From the NCBI GenBank assembly GCA_900555335.1, contig USKU01000009.1:1-24171 (forward strand): 24,171 nt of DNA. The letters are read 5' to 3'. The position numbers and the translations under genes are program-made. The stretch comes from an uncultured Atopobium sp. (GTDB lineage Bacteria > Actinomycetota > Coriobacteriia > Coriobacteriales > Atopobiaceae). How positions within the stretch are numbered: position 1 is the stretch's first letter; each line of letters opens with the position of its first letter. The notes beneath the pieces were generated by a model, which was not told where the DNA came from, searched no databases, and saw only the letters and a list, made by a program, of their open reading frames with translations. Below are positions 1 to 6,602 of this stretch, piece after piece.

Positions 1-303
1 GAGTATGTCGATAAGACCGGTCGTCGTCCAACGTATGAATATGCGCTGATCAAAGGCGTTAACGATTCTGACAATGAGCTTGGAGCTTTGAGAGACTTCT
101 GTCGAGGAACGCTCTGCCACGTTAACATCATTCAGCTTAACGAGATTGAGGGCTCTAAGTTCCATCCAACATCCCCTGCCCGCGCACAGGAGTTTGTAAA
201 CAGCCTCAACTCTGTTGGCGTTGAAGCAACCATCCGTCTTTCTCGTGGATCTGACATTGATGCTGCTTGTGGACAGCTCTTCCAGAAGAGAAACGCACGT
301 TAA
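1..303 (+). CDS. rlmN: 23S rRNA (adenine-2503-C2) methyltransferase RlmN, C-terminal part
   Basis: Partial gene: the reading frame is open from base 1 and stops with TAA at 301-303, leaving about the last 100 residues. RlmN is a radical-SAM enzyme that methylates C2 of A2503 in 23S rRNA and A37 of some tRNAs. The visible part matches the family's C-terminal end: TYEYALIKGVNDSDN, then HVNIIQLNEIEGSKFHPTS, then the terminal DIDAACGQL. The cysteine in that last motif (residue 90 of the fragment) corresponds to the cysteine that becomes methylated during catalysis in the E. coli enzyme (Cys355). The iron-sulfur CxxxCxxC motif would lie upstream, outside the window. It converges on the parAB block and ends at the terminator at 331-363. 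RlmN is preferred over its relative Cfr from overall resemblance only. Confidence 0.93.
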   Translation, partial: EYVDKTGRRPTYEYALIKGVNDSDNELGALRDFCRGTLCHVNIIQLNEIEGSKFHPTSPARAQEFVNSLNSVGVEATIRLSRGSDIDAACGQLFQKRNAR

Positions 304-330
304 ACGCGATATACCCTACACATTACAGGT

Positions 331-363
331 AAAGAAGGGACCCTCTCGAGTCCCTTCTTTTTT
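331..363. terminator. Rho-independent terminator between convergent rlmN and parB operon
   Basis: An 11-bp perfect stem (331-341 with 350-360) with an 8-base loop is followed by a T run to 363. It sits 28 bases after the rlmN stop and 24 bases beyond the end of the last leftward gene. The matching A-rich left side means it could act in both directions, though the T tract is better for rlmN. Confidence 0.85.
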
Positions 364-386
364 AGTTCATATATAGAACATTTGTT

Positions 387-626
387 CTAATTAATTGCTT
401 TGAGCCATTCTTTTTCTACTCTCGCTTGATGAGAGAGAATATTTTTTGAAGTTTTTCTATCAACACCACCTGAATAATCGTCGAGAATTGCATCAAGTGC
501 CCTTCTCGACCTTCTCATTGCGTGGAGAAAACTTCTTTGCGCTTCTTTAGTTAACAAGGTGTGCTTAGCGAGAAAAGCTATTCCGAGCAGTGAAACTGTA
601 GATATGATTGCAAACTTTATCTTCAT
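387..626 (-). CDS. Small membrane-anchored basic protein, unknown function
   Basis: A 79-residue protein. Residues about 4-20 (KFAIISTVSLLGIAFLA) form one hydrophobic segment preceded by a short basic N-terminus, so it is probably a single-span membrane anchor. The rest is soluble, mostly helical and rich in Arg, Lys and Ala (e.g. AMRRSRRALDAILDDYSGG). The start codon overlaps the parB stop by one base (TAATG), so translation is probably coupled to parB, and it is the last gene before the terminator at 331-363. No family is recognised. The position suggests a conserved companion of the ParABS genes, perhaps tethering something at the membrane, but that is inference. It is too short and lacks the lipobox cysteine expected of a lipoprotein. 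Confidence 0.75.
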   Translation of the reverse strand: MKIKFAIISTVSLLGIAFLAKHTLLTKEAQRSFLHAMRRSRRALDAILDDYSGGVDRKTSKNILSHQARVEKEWLKAIN

Positions 627-1486
627 TATGCTTCTTTACCGTTTGATAGTTTTTCAACTAAAGCAGCAAGCTCATCTTCGTCATTGAATTCAATTTCAAT
701 TTTATTCTTGCCGCGAACATTTCGCACTTTGACTGGAGTATCCAAAGCAATTCTTAATTGCCTTGCCGCACGCTTATATGCCTGTGGAGTTGGTTGTCTT
801 TTTGGTTTCTCTATATTAGTGACAGAAAATAGTGGAGCAAGGTTTTCTGTCTGGCGGACAGACAAGTTCTCTTCAATTACTTTCTGAGCAAGTTTGATTC
901 TTCCTTCTTTACCACTAACGGAAAGAATTGCACGAGCGTGTCCAGCACTGATACGTCCTTCTACCATCAAAGTCTGTACCTCTGTTGGAAGGTCAAGAAG
1001 ACGTAGGGTATTTGTGATTGCAGATCTTGATTTTGAGAGGACCTTGGCCAAATCGTCTTGGGTTAAGTTCTCCTGTTTAATTAGCTGCTTATAACCTTGT
1101 GCTTCTTCGATTGGGCTTAAGTCAGATCTCTGCAAATTCTCAATAAGAGCAAGCTTGAATACTTCCTCGTCAGAGATTGTTTTGATTACAACAGGTACTT
1201 CCTCTAATTTTGCAAGTTTCGCAGCCTGAAAACGTCTCTCACCAGCAACAATTTCGTAGTGGTCGCCCTTCTCGCGAACAAGAAGTGGCTGAAGAATACC
1301 GTTTTGCTTAATAGAATCACTGAGTTCAGTGAGCTCAGCTTCGTCAAAACGCTTGCGAGGCTGGTCTTTATTTGGCTTAATCTTCTTCAAAGGCAGCGTG
1401 GTAGTTTCTTTTTTATTACCAACCTCTGCATCTACCTCGCTAAAGAGCGAATTAAGGCCTTTACCAAGTCCTGATTTTTTAACCAC
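626..1486 (-). CDS. parB: Chromosome-partitioning protein ParB (parS-binding CTPase)
   Basis: A 286-residue protein of usual family length. It opens with the family signature GLGKGLNSLF (residues 6-15). The ParB/Srx nucleotide-binding fold follows, with GERRFQAAK at about 82-90 and ENLQRSDLSPIEEA at 116-129. A helix-turn-helix for parS binding lies at about 141-166 (TQDDLAKVLSKSRSAITNTL), and a C-terminal dimerisation domain at about 235-286. ParB loads on parS as a CTP-dependent sliding clamp and spreads to form the segregation complex with ParA. Its start overlaps the parA end by 8 bases and its stop overlaps the next gene by one base, a tightly coupled operon. Two perfect parS sites lie just upstream, in and next to rsmG. 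Confidence 0.97.
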   Translation of the reverse strand: MVKKSGLGKGLNSLFSEVDAEVGNKKETTTLPLKKIKPNKDQPRKRFDEAELTELSDSIKQNGILQPLLVREKGDHYEIVAGERRFQAAKLAKLEEVPVVIKTISDEEVFKLALIENLQRSDLSPIEEAQGYKQLIKQENLTQDDLAKVLSKSRSAITNTLRLLDLPTEVQTLMVEGRISAGHARAILSVSGKEGRIKLAQKVIEENLSVRQTENLAPLFSVTNIEKPKRQPTPQAYKRAARQLRIALDTPVKVRNVRGKNKIEIEFNDEDELAALVEKLSNGKEA

Positions 1487-2279
1487 GACGATTCACTTCC
1501 TTTGCAAGTTTGTTATATGCAAGTGCGCCCATACTTATTCGTGCATACATGGTTACTGGCAAACCATGACTTGGTGCCTCAGCAATTTTGACGTTTCTTG
1601 GAATAAGTGTCTTGAATACCTTGTTACCAAAGTAGTTAGATACTTCGTTAACTACCTGCTTAGATAGGGAAGTTCTGCTATCAAACATGGTCATTACTAC
1701 GCCAAAGATTTCAAGATCTGGATTAAGCTGTTTTTGCACCATCTTCATTGATTCAACAATCTTGGTAACGCCTTCTAGTGCATAATACTCGCACTGAATT
1801 GGGATAAGTATGCTATTTGCGGCAACTAAGGCGTTAATTGTTAGAAGTCCTAATGATGGTGGGCAATCAATCAAAATATAGTCAAAAAACTCTTTAACCT
1901 GGTCGATTGCTCTTTTTAAAATGTTTTCTCTTGAGTCAACGGAGACAAGTTCAATTTCAGCACCGGCAAGTTGAATGGTTGCTGGTGCAATAGTTACGTA
2001 TTTCTGAACTGTTTGCTGCAATACCTCTTCGATTGGCGTTTCATTGAGAATTACGTCATAAATATCAGCTTCAAGTTCCTCTTTATCAATTCCAAAACCA
2101 CTTGTCGCATTTCCTTGTGGATCAAAATCGATAATGAGAACTTTCTTCTTTGTTTCACCTAATGCAGCCGCAAGATTAATTACGGTAGTTGATTTTCCAA
2201 CTCCGCCTTTTTGATTAATTACTGCCAGAACTTTAGGATCTCTATCTTGAAATCCCCTCGAAAGGTCTTTGTAGCTCAT
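1479..2279 (-). CDS. parA: Chromosome-partitioning ATPase ParA (Soj-like)
   Basis: A 266-residue ParA/MinD-type ATPase. The deviant Walker A motif KGGVGKST is at residues 24-31, with the signature lysine (K24). The second conserved segment LIIDFDPQGNATSGFGI follows, and the Walker B-like ILIDCPPSLGLLT is in the middle. ParA binds DNA nonspecifically as an ATP dimer and moves ParB-parS complexes. A ribosome-binding site GGAGG lies 4 bases before the ATG. There is a short N-terminal extension of about 15 residues before the ATPase core (YKDLSRGFQDRDPK). A perfect parS site lies 40 bases upstream of the start, so ParB bound there could affect transcription entering parAB. The start was chosen by the ribosome-binding site. 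Confidence 0.97.
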   Translation of the reverse strand: MSYKDLSRGFQDRDPKVLAVINQKGGVGKSTTVINLAAALGETKKKVLIIDFDPQGNATSGFGIDKEELEADIYDVILNETPIEEVLQQTVQKYVTIAPATIQLAGAEIELVSVDSRENILKRAIDQVKEFFDYILIDCPPSLGLLTINALVAANSILIPIQCEYYALEGVTKIVESMKMVQKQLNPDLEIFGVVMTMFDSRTSLSKQVVNEVSNYFGNKVFKTLIPRNVKIAEAPSHGLPVTMYARISMGALAYNKLAKEVNRRG

Positions 2280-2318
2280 TTATCCTCCGTTTGACCAAGT
2301 TTATTTAATAATACAGAA

Positions 2319-2334
2319 TGTTTCACGTGAAACA
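2319..2334. promoter_or_regulatory. parS centromere site 1
   Basis: A perfect 16-bp palindrome, TGTTTCACGTGAAACA, identical to the consensus parS of Bacillus subtilis and most bacteria. It lies in the short gap between rsmG and parA, about 3.2 kb from the strand switch that marks the origin. It is the expected loading site for the ParB encoded next to it. Confidence 0.96.
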
Positions 2335-2342
2335 TTCCACAA

Positions 2343-3101
2343 TTACCCTCTTCTTGCAACAAACGGATTTGATTTAGCCGTTCCGGTTTTTCTTGGTAAT
2401 TTAATTTTGCTCTTTGTAACTTTTTTGTATAAAAGAATTTCTCGATGGCCAAGATTGTTTGGTAACTCAAATGTTTCACGTGAAACATTATCGTATCCAA
2501 AAATTTTGGCTGCTTGAGAGGCGTCCTGAAGCTCTATCTCATCAACATTGGCCTTCATTACTATAAGAGTGCCATGAGGGGCTAAGAAAGGCTCTGCGTA
2601 CTCCAAAAGAATATTTGTCTTTGCAACAGCTCTAAAAGTCACAAAATCAAACTTCTGTTTATAACTATTTGGAATTTCTTCTGCACGAAGCTTCTCAGCC
2701 CTAACTCTTTCATTTAGAGCAATCTCATCAATCATTGACTGAACAGCATTGATCTTTTTTCCAATAGAGTCGACCAACAACGTTTTATTTTCACTCATGA
2801 TTGCAAGAGGCAGTCCAGGAAAACCTCCTCCGGTACCAATATCGATATAGTTGTGAGTACCAGATAAAAACTCATTACACACTTTGAGTGGTAACAGAGA
2901 ATCAAGAATATGGAGTACTAGCGCGTCATCAACTGAAGTAATTCTTGTGAGGTTCAGATTCTTATTTATCTCAATTAGTAGTTCAATATGTTTCAGAAGC
3001 TGTCTTCTTTGGTGCTCTGTTGAATCGATTCCATAGTTAAGGAGAAGTTCCTTCAGTACATTCTCTTTTGAATTATATAAGGACTTATTTGATTCAAACA
3101 T
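2343..3101 (-). CDS. rsmG: 16S rRNA (guanine-527-N7) methyltransferase RsmG
   Basis: A 252-residue protein when started at 3101. The frame runs open to 3146, but the ATG at 3101 has a clean AGGAG five bases upstream, while the longer start lies in the palindromic leader. RsmG uses S-adenosylmethionine to methylate G527 of 16S rRNA; loss gives low-level streptomycin resistance in other bacteria. Visible motifs are HILDSLLPL, the SAM-binding YIDIGTGGGFPGLPLAI, and FDFVTFRAVAK. A C-terminal basic tail (KSKIKLPRKTGTAKSNPFVARRG) is typical. It heads the rsmG-parA-parB-small protein block, after the khpB terminator. One parS site lies inside its coding sequence and reads VSRE in the protein frame. 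Confidence 0.95.
   Translation of the reverse strand: MFESNKSLYNSKENVLKELLLNYGIDSTEHQRRQLLKHIELLIEINKNLNLTRITSVDDALVLHILDSLLPLKVCNEFLSGTHNYIDIGTGGGFPGLPLAIMSENKTLLVDSIGKKINAVQSMIDEIALNERVRAEKLRAEEIPNSYKQKFDFVTFRAVAKTNILLEYAEPFLAPHGTLIVMKANVDEIELQDASQAAKIFGYDNVSRETFELPNNLGHREILLYKKVTKSKIKLPRKTGTAKSNPFVARRG
2472..2487. promoter_or_regulatory. parS centromere site 2, inside rsmG
   Basis: A second exact copy of TGTTTCACGTGAAACA, 153 bp from the first copy (start to start) and inside the rsmG coding sequence. The surrounding codons (DNVSRETF) fit RsmG with no break, so the site is embedded in the gene. Confidence 0.95.
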
Positions 3102-3110
3102 TGCTTCTCC

Positions 3111-3147
3111 TGTGACAAAACTTCTTGTAACAAGAAGAATTGTCACA
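3111..3147. repeat. 37-bp near-perfect palindrome in the rsmG leader
   Basis: Outer arms TGTGACAA (3111-3118) and TTGTCACA (3140-3147) enclose inner arms CTTCTTGT (3121-3128) and ACAAGAAG (3130-3137) around a single central A. Sixteen of 18 positions pair; only two adjacent positions do not. On the transcribed (minus) strand it ends directly against the rsmG ribosome-binding site and begins at the T run of the khpB terminator. It could be an operator or an RNA hairpin controlling rsmG-parAB. Confidence 0.8.
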
Positions 3148-3175
3148 AAAAAAGAGGAAGGCGTAAACCTTCCTC
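3147..3175 (-). terminator. Rho-independent terminator after khpB/jag
   Basis: On the minus strand, arms GAGGAAGG (3175-3168) and CCTTCCTC (3161-3154) form a perfect 8-bp stem with a 6-base loop. A run of seven T follows (3153-3147). It ends the rpmH-to-khpB transcript about 30 bases past the khpB stop. Confidence 0.88.
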
Positions 3176-3204
3176 ATCAAATTACTAAAGCTTGTTAGAG
3201 GTTC

Positions 3205-3789
3205 TTAGCTATTGATAGCGGTTACCACAACACGACGATATGGATCATCGCCCTCAGAGTGTGTAGTAACCTCAAGGTTGTCCCTCAGTGCGATATGAAT
3301 GATGCGACGCTCATAGCCACTCATTGGAGCAAGAGAGACCTTACCAATCTTCTTTGCACGAGCAGCAGCAGAGAGTGCCATCTCCTGAAGCTTATTACGG
3401 CGGCGGCTCTTGTAGCTTTCAACATCAACAGATACTGGATAGTGGAAGTGAAGCTTAGCGCTCATAAGAGAAGAGAGAACCATCTGAAGAGCCTCAAGCG
3501 TATTACCATGACGACCAATGAGAATTGCAAGATCGCCGCCGGTTACGTCAAGAATAAGTTCTCCATCTTCACCGTCGTACTCATCAATTGCACAGCTATT
3601 CTCACCAAAGAAGGAGAGAAGCTCTCTTAGATAAAAGACAGCGGTATCAGCAATCTTATTCATCTCAGCATCAGTAAGCTGAATTCCAGCTTCAAAGTGC
3701 TCTCGAATTGAAGCAAACTCGTCTTGTGAATCAACGACAGGAGACTCATTAAGAGCGTTTGGCTCAGAAACGAAAGTCTCATCCTCCAT
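3205..3789 (-). CDS. khpB: RNA-binding protein KhpB (Jag/SpoIIIJ-associated)
   Basis: A 194-residue protein with a KH domain followed by an R3H domain. The KH GxxG loop is GRHG at residues 92-95 (ILIGRHGNTLEALQ). The R3H motif R-x3-H is R161-H165 in APMSGYERRIIHIALRDN, followed by the usual THSEGDDPYRRVVV. KhpB partners KhpA and binds RNA, affecting cell division and envelope synthesis in Gram-positive bacteria. The N-terminal Jag-N domain of Bacillus Jag is absent and replaced by about 40 acidic residues. A GGAGG ribosome-binding site lies 5 bases before the ATG. It follows yidC with an 88-base gap that holds a 22-bp dyad, and it is the last gene of the rpmH operon. Confidence 0.95.
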   Translation of the reverse strand: MEDETFVSEPNALNESPVVDSQDEFASIREHFEAGIQLTDAEMNKIADTAVFYLRELLSFFGENSCAIDEYDGEDGELILDVTGGDLAILIGRHGNTLEALQMVLSSLMSAKLHFHYPVSVDVESYKSRRRNKLQEMALSAAARAKKIGKVSLAPMSGYERRIIHIALRDNLEVTTHSEGDDPYRRVVVTAINS

Positions 3790-3845
3790 GTCGTCCTCCA
3801 GTCAATATAAAAAGTTTAACTATTAATCTACTGTAACAAATCCTG

Positions 3846-3867
3846 TAAACAAAAGTTATTTTGTTTA
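3846..3867. repeat. Perfect 9-bp inverted repeat between yidC and khpB
   Basis: Arms TAAACAAAA and TTTTGTTTA are separated by four bases, 11 bases past the yidC stop. The stem is AT-rich and has no T run beyond it, so it is a poor intrinsic terminator. It may be an RNA processing stem or a protein-binding dyad. Confidence 0.6.
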
Positions 3868-3877
3868 ACCCCAGCTC

Positions 3878-4636
3878 TTAGCCCTTTTTGTGAGGGCGTG
3901 GCTTCTTCTCTTTTCTAACCACGTCTACCTCGATTGGCTTATTAGCCATCTGAGCCTGTGCCTTGAGCTTCTCTTTTTCCATAATGCGCTTGGTAATAAG
4001 CTGCTGCTGAGCAAGCTGCCAAATACCAGAAGTTACGTAGTAGAGAAGAACAGCTGCTGGCACAGTCCAACCAAACCAGAGCATCATGAGGGTCATCATG
4101 CCACCCATCATGTACTGCTGAGTACGCTGCTCACCGGAACTTGTACGAGCATTTACTGCCATGGAAAGGAAGGTAGTAAGGCCAAACAAAAGAACAAAAA
4201 TCATATAAGGGATAGCGGTAACAAAGCCATCAACAGCAAAAATGTCGGATGTTGCACGCGCGATAGACGGAAGAATGTTGTAGAAGCGGGAGTCTACTGG
4301 AACCATCTTTGCAACGGTAAAGAGTGCAATAAAGATAGGGGACTGTAAAAGCAGTGGTAGACAACCACCAAGAGGATTGAAGTTGATTTCTGCGTAAAGT
4401 TTACGCATCTCTTCATTCTGCCTTACAGGATCATCAGCATAGCGCTCCTGGATTTCTTTGAGCTTAGGCTGAACAACACTCATGCGAGCCATAGAGGCTG
4501 TCTGTTTGTTGGTCATTGGAACCAGGATAATACGGATGATGATGGTAAGCAGGATAACTGCCATACCCCAGTCTCCCGAGAATGATTGAAGTCCCGCTAA
4601 GACTGTGTATAGAAAGTTAACAATCCAATCCCACAT
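3878..4636 (-). CDS. yidC: Membrane protein insertase YidC/Oxa1
   Basis: A 252-residue short-type insertase of the Gram-positive kind without the large periplasmic domain. The conserved hydrophilic-groove arginine is R35 in ILLTIIIRIILVP. A charged coiled-coil cytoplasmic loop (about 48-85) follows, then the signature NPLGGCLPLLLQSPIFIALF, further membrane spans with a methionine-rich stretch (MMGGMMTLMML), and a basic cytoplasmic tail that should contact the ribosome. It inserts and folds membrane proteins with or without SecYEG. No lipobox is visible, unlike Bacillus SpoIIIJ. GGAGG lies 4 bases before the ATG. It lies 20 bases after yidD in the rpmH-rnpA-yidD-yidC-khpB operon. Confidence 0.96.
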   Translation of the reverse strand: MWDWIVNFLYTVLAGLQSFSGDWGMAVILLTIIIRIILVPMTNKQTASMARMSVVQPKLKEIQERYADDPVRQNEEMRKLYAEINFNPLGGCLPLLLQSPIFIALFTVAKMVPVDSRFYNILPSIARATSDIFAVDGFVTAIPYMIFVLLFGLTTFLSMAVNARTSSGEQRTQQYMMGGMMTLMMLWFGWTVPAAVLLYYVTSGIWQLAQQQLITKRIMEKEKLKAQAQMANKPIEVDVVRKEKKPRPHKKG

Positions 4637-4656
4637 ATTTCCTCCGGTGCGTTCCT

Positions 4657-4893
4657 TTACGGAACGGGATCGTATCCTCCCTTATGAAAAGGGTGACAGC
4701 GAGCAATACGCTTAAGAGCAAGCCAACTTCCCTTTTTAACACCGTACTTTTGTATAGCTTGAACTGCATATTCAGAACAAGTGGGTCTGTAAATACAGTG
4801 CGGCTTAAAAAGGGGAGAGATGTTTCTTTGATAGAAACGAATAGCACCTAGGAACAAGTTTGCGAGAAAAGAACCTTGTCTTTTCTCGCTCAT
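4657..4893 (-). CDS. yidD: Membrane protein insertion efficiency factor YidD
   Basis: A 78-residue protein with the complete YidD signature: RFYQRNISP, then [19 protein letters not shown], then [17 protein letters not shown] at the C-terminus. The three conserved cysteines are present. YidD is an amphipathic, membrane-associated protein that assists YidC-dependent insertion. Its ATG overlaps the rnpA stop (ATGA), indicating translational coupling. It ends at the DPVP motif, which is the minimal family length. Confidence 0.95.
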   Translation of the reverse strand: MSEKRQGSFLANLFLGAIRFYQRNISPLFKPHCIYRPTCSEYAVQAIQKYGVKKGSWLALKRIARCHPFHKGGYDPVP

Positions 4894-5213
4894 TTGACCC
4901 CTGTCTTTCTTAGCAAAGCATCCAAAGAAACGCTTATATCAGCAGGATTACTGCTGTGTGTATCTTTAGTCGCAAAGAGAATAATGCCGTATCCCTCAAC
5001 AGGTAAACCACTCTTTCGAGCTGCTTCGCGTAAAACGCGTTTACACCTGTTTCTAAATACGGCGTTACCTAGTCTTTTTGGAGCTACAAAGGCTACCTCG
5101 GAAGGATGTGCCTCAGTGGATGGTGCTACTCGTATACGAAGAACAGAACTTTGAGCCCTCTTCCCCGCAGAGAAGACCCTTTCAAACTCTGAACGAGATT
5201 TAATGGTCTTCAC
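4890..5213 (-). CDS. rnpA: Ribonuclease P protein component RnpA
   Basis: A 107-residue, highly basic protein. The family motif [13 protein letters not shown] follows [12 protein letters not shown], the region that contacts the RNase P RNA and the 5' leader of pre-tRNA. The N-terminal [21 protein letters not shown] matches the family pattern. It is separated from rpmH by 11 bases and overlaps yidD by 4 bases, the classic rpmH-rnpA-yidD arrangement. Confidence 0.96.
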   Translation of the reverse strand: MKTIKSRSEFERVFSAGKRAQSSVLRIRVAPSTEAHPSEVAFVAPKRLGNAVFRNRCKRVLREAARKSGLPVEGYGIILFATKDTHSSNPADISVSLDALLRKTGVK

Positions 5214-5224
5214 AGAAACATTCC

Positions 5225-5359
5225 TTAGACAGTGAGGCGCTTACGGCCCTTAAGGCGACGACGAGCGAGAACGGCACGACCATTCTTAGTTGCCATACGT
5301 GCACGGAAACCGTGGGTAGTTGCGCGCTTGCGCTTATTTGGCTGGTAGGTACGCTTCAT
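5225..5359 (-). CDS. rpmH: 50S ribosomal protein L34
   Basis: A 44-codon gene. The translation starts [20 protein letters not shown] and ends [12 protein letters not shown], which is textbook L34. GGAGG lies 8 bases before the ATG, and a strong promoter is visible at 5407-5436. It is the first gene leftward from the origin. Confidence 0.98.
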   Translation of the reverse strand: MKRTYQPNKRKRATTHGFRARMATKNGRAVLARRRLKGRKRLTV

Positions 5360-5406
5360 AGCTATTTCCTCCCGAACGGGTACAGTATCGATTAAAAAGC
5401 CTACAG

Positions 5407-5436
5407 ATTGTACTCGCGTTTATAGGTACCTGTCAA
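5407..5436 (-). promoter_or_regulatory. Sigma-70-type promoter for rpmH operon
   Basis: Read on the minus strand, a consensus -35 TTGACA (5436-5431) is followed after 18 bases by -10 TACAAT (5412-5407). It lies 47 bases before the rpmH start. This is one of the two best promoter matches in the window and fits a highly expressed ribosomal gene. Confidence 0.8.
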
Positions 5437-5720
5437 ATTTTCTACGCAAATACCTCAACTTTTTCTCTTTTATTCAAAAAACTTAGCGAGAAAACCTTTC
5501 ATTTTGAAAATTTCACTTGTGATACATGAAGAAATTTGTTGAAAGGAATATTTCTGTAAGCTGAAATATATCCGTTAAATGCTACTATCATTCAGTACGT
5601 CTTTCACAAAGATATAAATTTATCTACAGATGTTTAACACATGTTGAAAACTTTCATTCACTGTGAAAGAAAACGAAAAGTTCTCTTCATTTGTTTAACA
5701 ATTGTTGAAAAGGAGGTGTC
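5437..5720. other. Left part of the replication origin region: AT-rich gap with DnaA-box-like repeats
   Basis: No gene is seen in the 361 bases between rpmH and the next gene, and the coding strand switches here. DnaA-box-like 9-mers are present: CTTTCAACA on the minus strand (5537-5545), TTATCTACA on the plus strand (5620-5628), and TTTTCAACA on the minus strand at 5642-5650 and 5703-5711. The last two are each part of a 20-base repeat, TGTTTAACA-nn-TGTTGAAAA, at 5631-5650 and 5692-5711, identical at 18 of 20 bases. The final copy runs into the AGGAGG ribosome-binding site of the gene at 5721. The assignment as origin rests on gene order (rpmH/dnaA), strand switch and motif clustering. Confidence 0.7.
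5631..5711. repeat. Two 20-bp direct repeats upstream of the GHKL gene
   Basis: Copies at 5631-5650 and 5692-5711 both read TGTTTAACA, two variable bases, then TGTTGAAAA. They are offset by 61 bp, close to six helical turns. Each copy is also an imperfect inverted pair of DnaA-box-like 9-mers. They are likely protein-binding sites for DnaA or for the neighbouring winged-helix protein. Confidence 0.7.
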
Positions 5721-6599
5721 ATGGCAAGAGATTTCTTTCCTTTTGTTGAGGAAAATACCAACCTGGATGAAAAAGGTACTGGTTCTAATAACACTCTCAC
5801 CGTCCGCTATGCTGCGCGTATTGCAGTGTATGACGATAAAGCCGCAGCACCTCGCGTTGTTCTTGTAGAACCTAAAGATGTTCGTTCTTATCTTGATGAG
5901 ATTGTAGCAACCGTTAACCAGCTTGCTCACGAGCAGGGTGGAAAAATTCCTTTTATGGTTATGCGCGAGATTGTGGAAAATTTCATTCATGCTCGCTTTG
6001 TAGCACCTACAATCTCAATTATGGACAACGGAAATACCATTAGGTTTTCAGATCAAGGACCTGGTATTAAAGAGAAAAACCGAGCTCTTGAGTTTGGCAC
6101 TTCTTCTGCAACGGAAGAAATGAAATCGTTTATTAGAGGCGTTGGCTTTGGTCTTCCTTATGCTCAGCAATACATGGTTGAGAAGGGTGGAAGCCTCACC
6201 CTTGAAGACAATATCTCTGGCGGAACAATTGTTACTTTATCAACACGCCGCTCTAAAGATGCTCATATTCAGACACTTCCAACTCAAGAAGAAGCTGAAG
6301 AATTGCCTGTTAATCAAAATCAGCAGACAATTCCACATACCCCACAAGCAATATCTCAACAGGCAACTGCACAACCAGCTGCACAACTTCCTAATCTGGT
6401 CTTAACAGATCGAGCAAAACAAGTTCTTCAGTATCTCTCTGAACATGAATGGGTTGGAGCAACAGAGCTTACTAGTACCTTTGGTCTTTCTACACCAACC
6501 TGGTCGCGAGAGCTAAAATCGCTGGTAAACATAGGAATAATTGGAAAAGTTGGGCAAAAATATAAGCTCACTACTATTGGAGAAACCCTCCTTTCATAG
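5721..6599 (+). CDS. GHKL ATPase fused to a C-terminal winged helix, encoded at the origin (unnamed family)
   Basis: A 292-residue protein. Residues about 55-176 form a histidine-kinase-like (GHKL) ATPase fold. The N box is MREIVENF (81-88, with E83 and N87), the G1 box DQGPG is at 111-115, the flexible lid follows, and the G2 box GVGFGL is at 140-145. There is no phosphoacceptor histidine domain, sensor or membrane segment. A Gln/Thr/Pro-rich linker (about 185-225) joins it to a winged-helix-like domain (226-292: TDRAKQVLQYLSEHEW, ATELTSTFGLSTPTWSRELKSL, IGIIGKVGQKYKLT). AGGAGG lies 5 bases before the ATG. It lies between rpmH and dnaA, where most bacteria have only origin DNA, and is co-directional with dnaA. 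ATP-dependent DNA-binding regulation is inferred; an anti-sigma-like role is an alternative. Confidence 0.85.
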   Translation: MARDFFPFVEENTNLDEKGTGSNNTLTVRYAARIAVYDDKAAAPRVVLVEPKDVRSYLDEIVATVNQLAHEQGGKIPFMVMREIVENFIHARFVAPTISIMDNGNTIRFSDQGPGIKEKNRALEFGTSSATEEMKSFIRGVGFGLPYAQQYMVEKGGSLTLEDNISGGTIVTLSTRRSKDAHIQTLPTQEEAEELPVNQNQQTIPHTPQAISQQATAQPAAQLPNLVLTDRAKQVLQYLSEHEWVGATELTSTFGLSTPTWSRELKSLVNIGIIGKVGQKYKLTTIGETLLS

Positions 6600-6602
6600 A
6601 GT

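Noticed and set aside
2276..2500. 74-codon minus-strand frame with a repeated FHVKH
   Set aside because: The peptide repeat is only the translation of the two parS palindromes; the frame overlaps rsmG and the rsmG/parA gap.
3102..3146. Longer start for rsmG at 3146
   Set aside because: It would translate the palindromic leader and lies next to the terminator T run without a ribosome-binding site; the ATG at 3101 has AGGAG 5 bases upstream.
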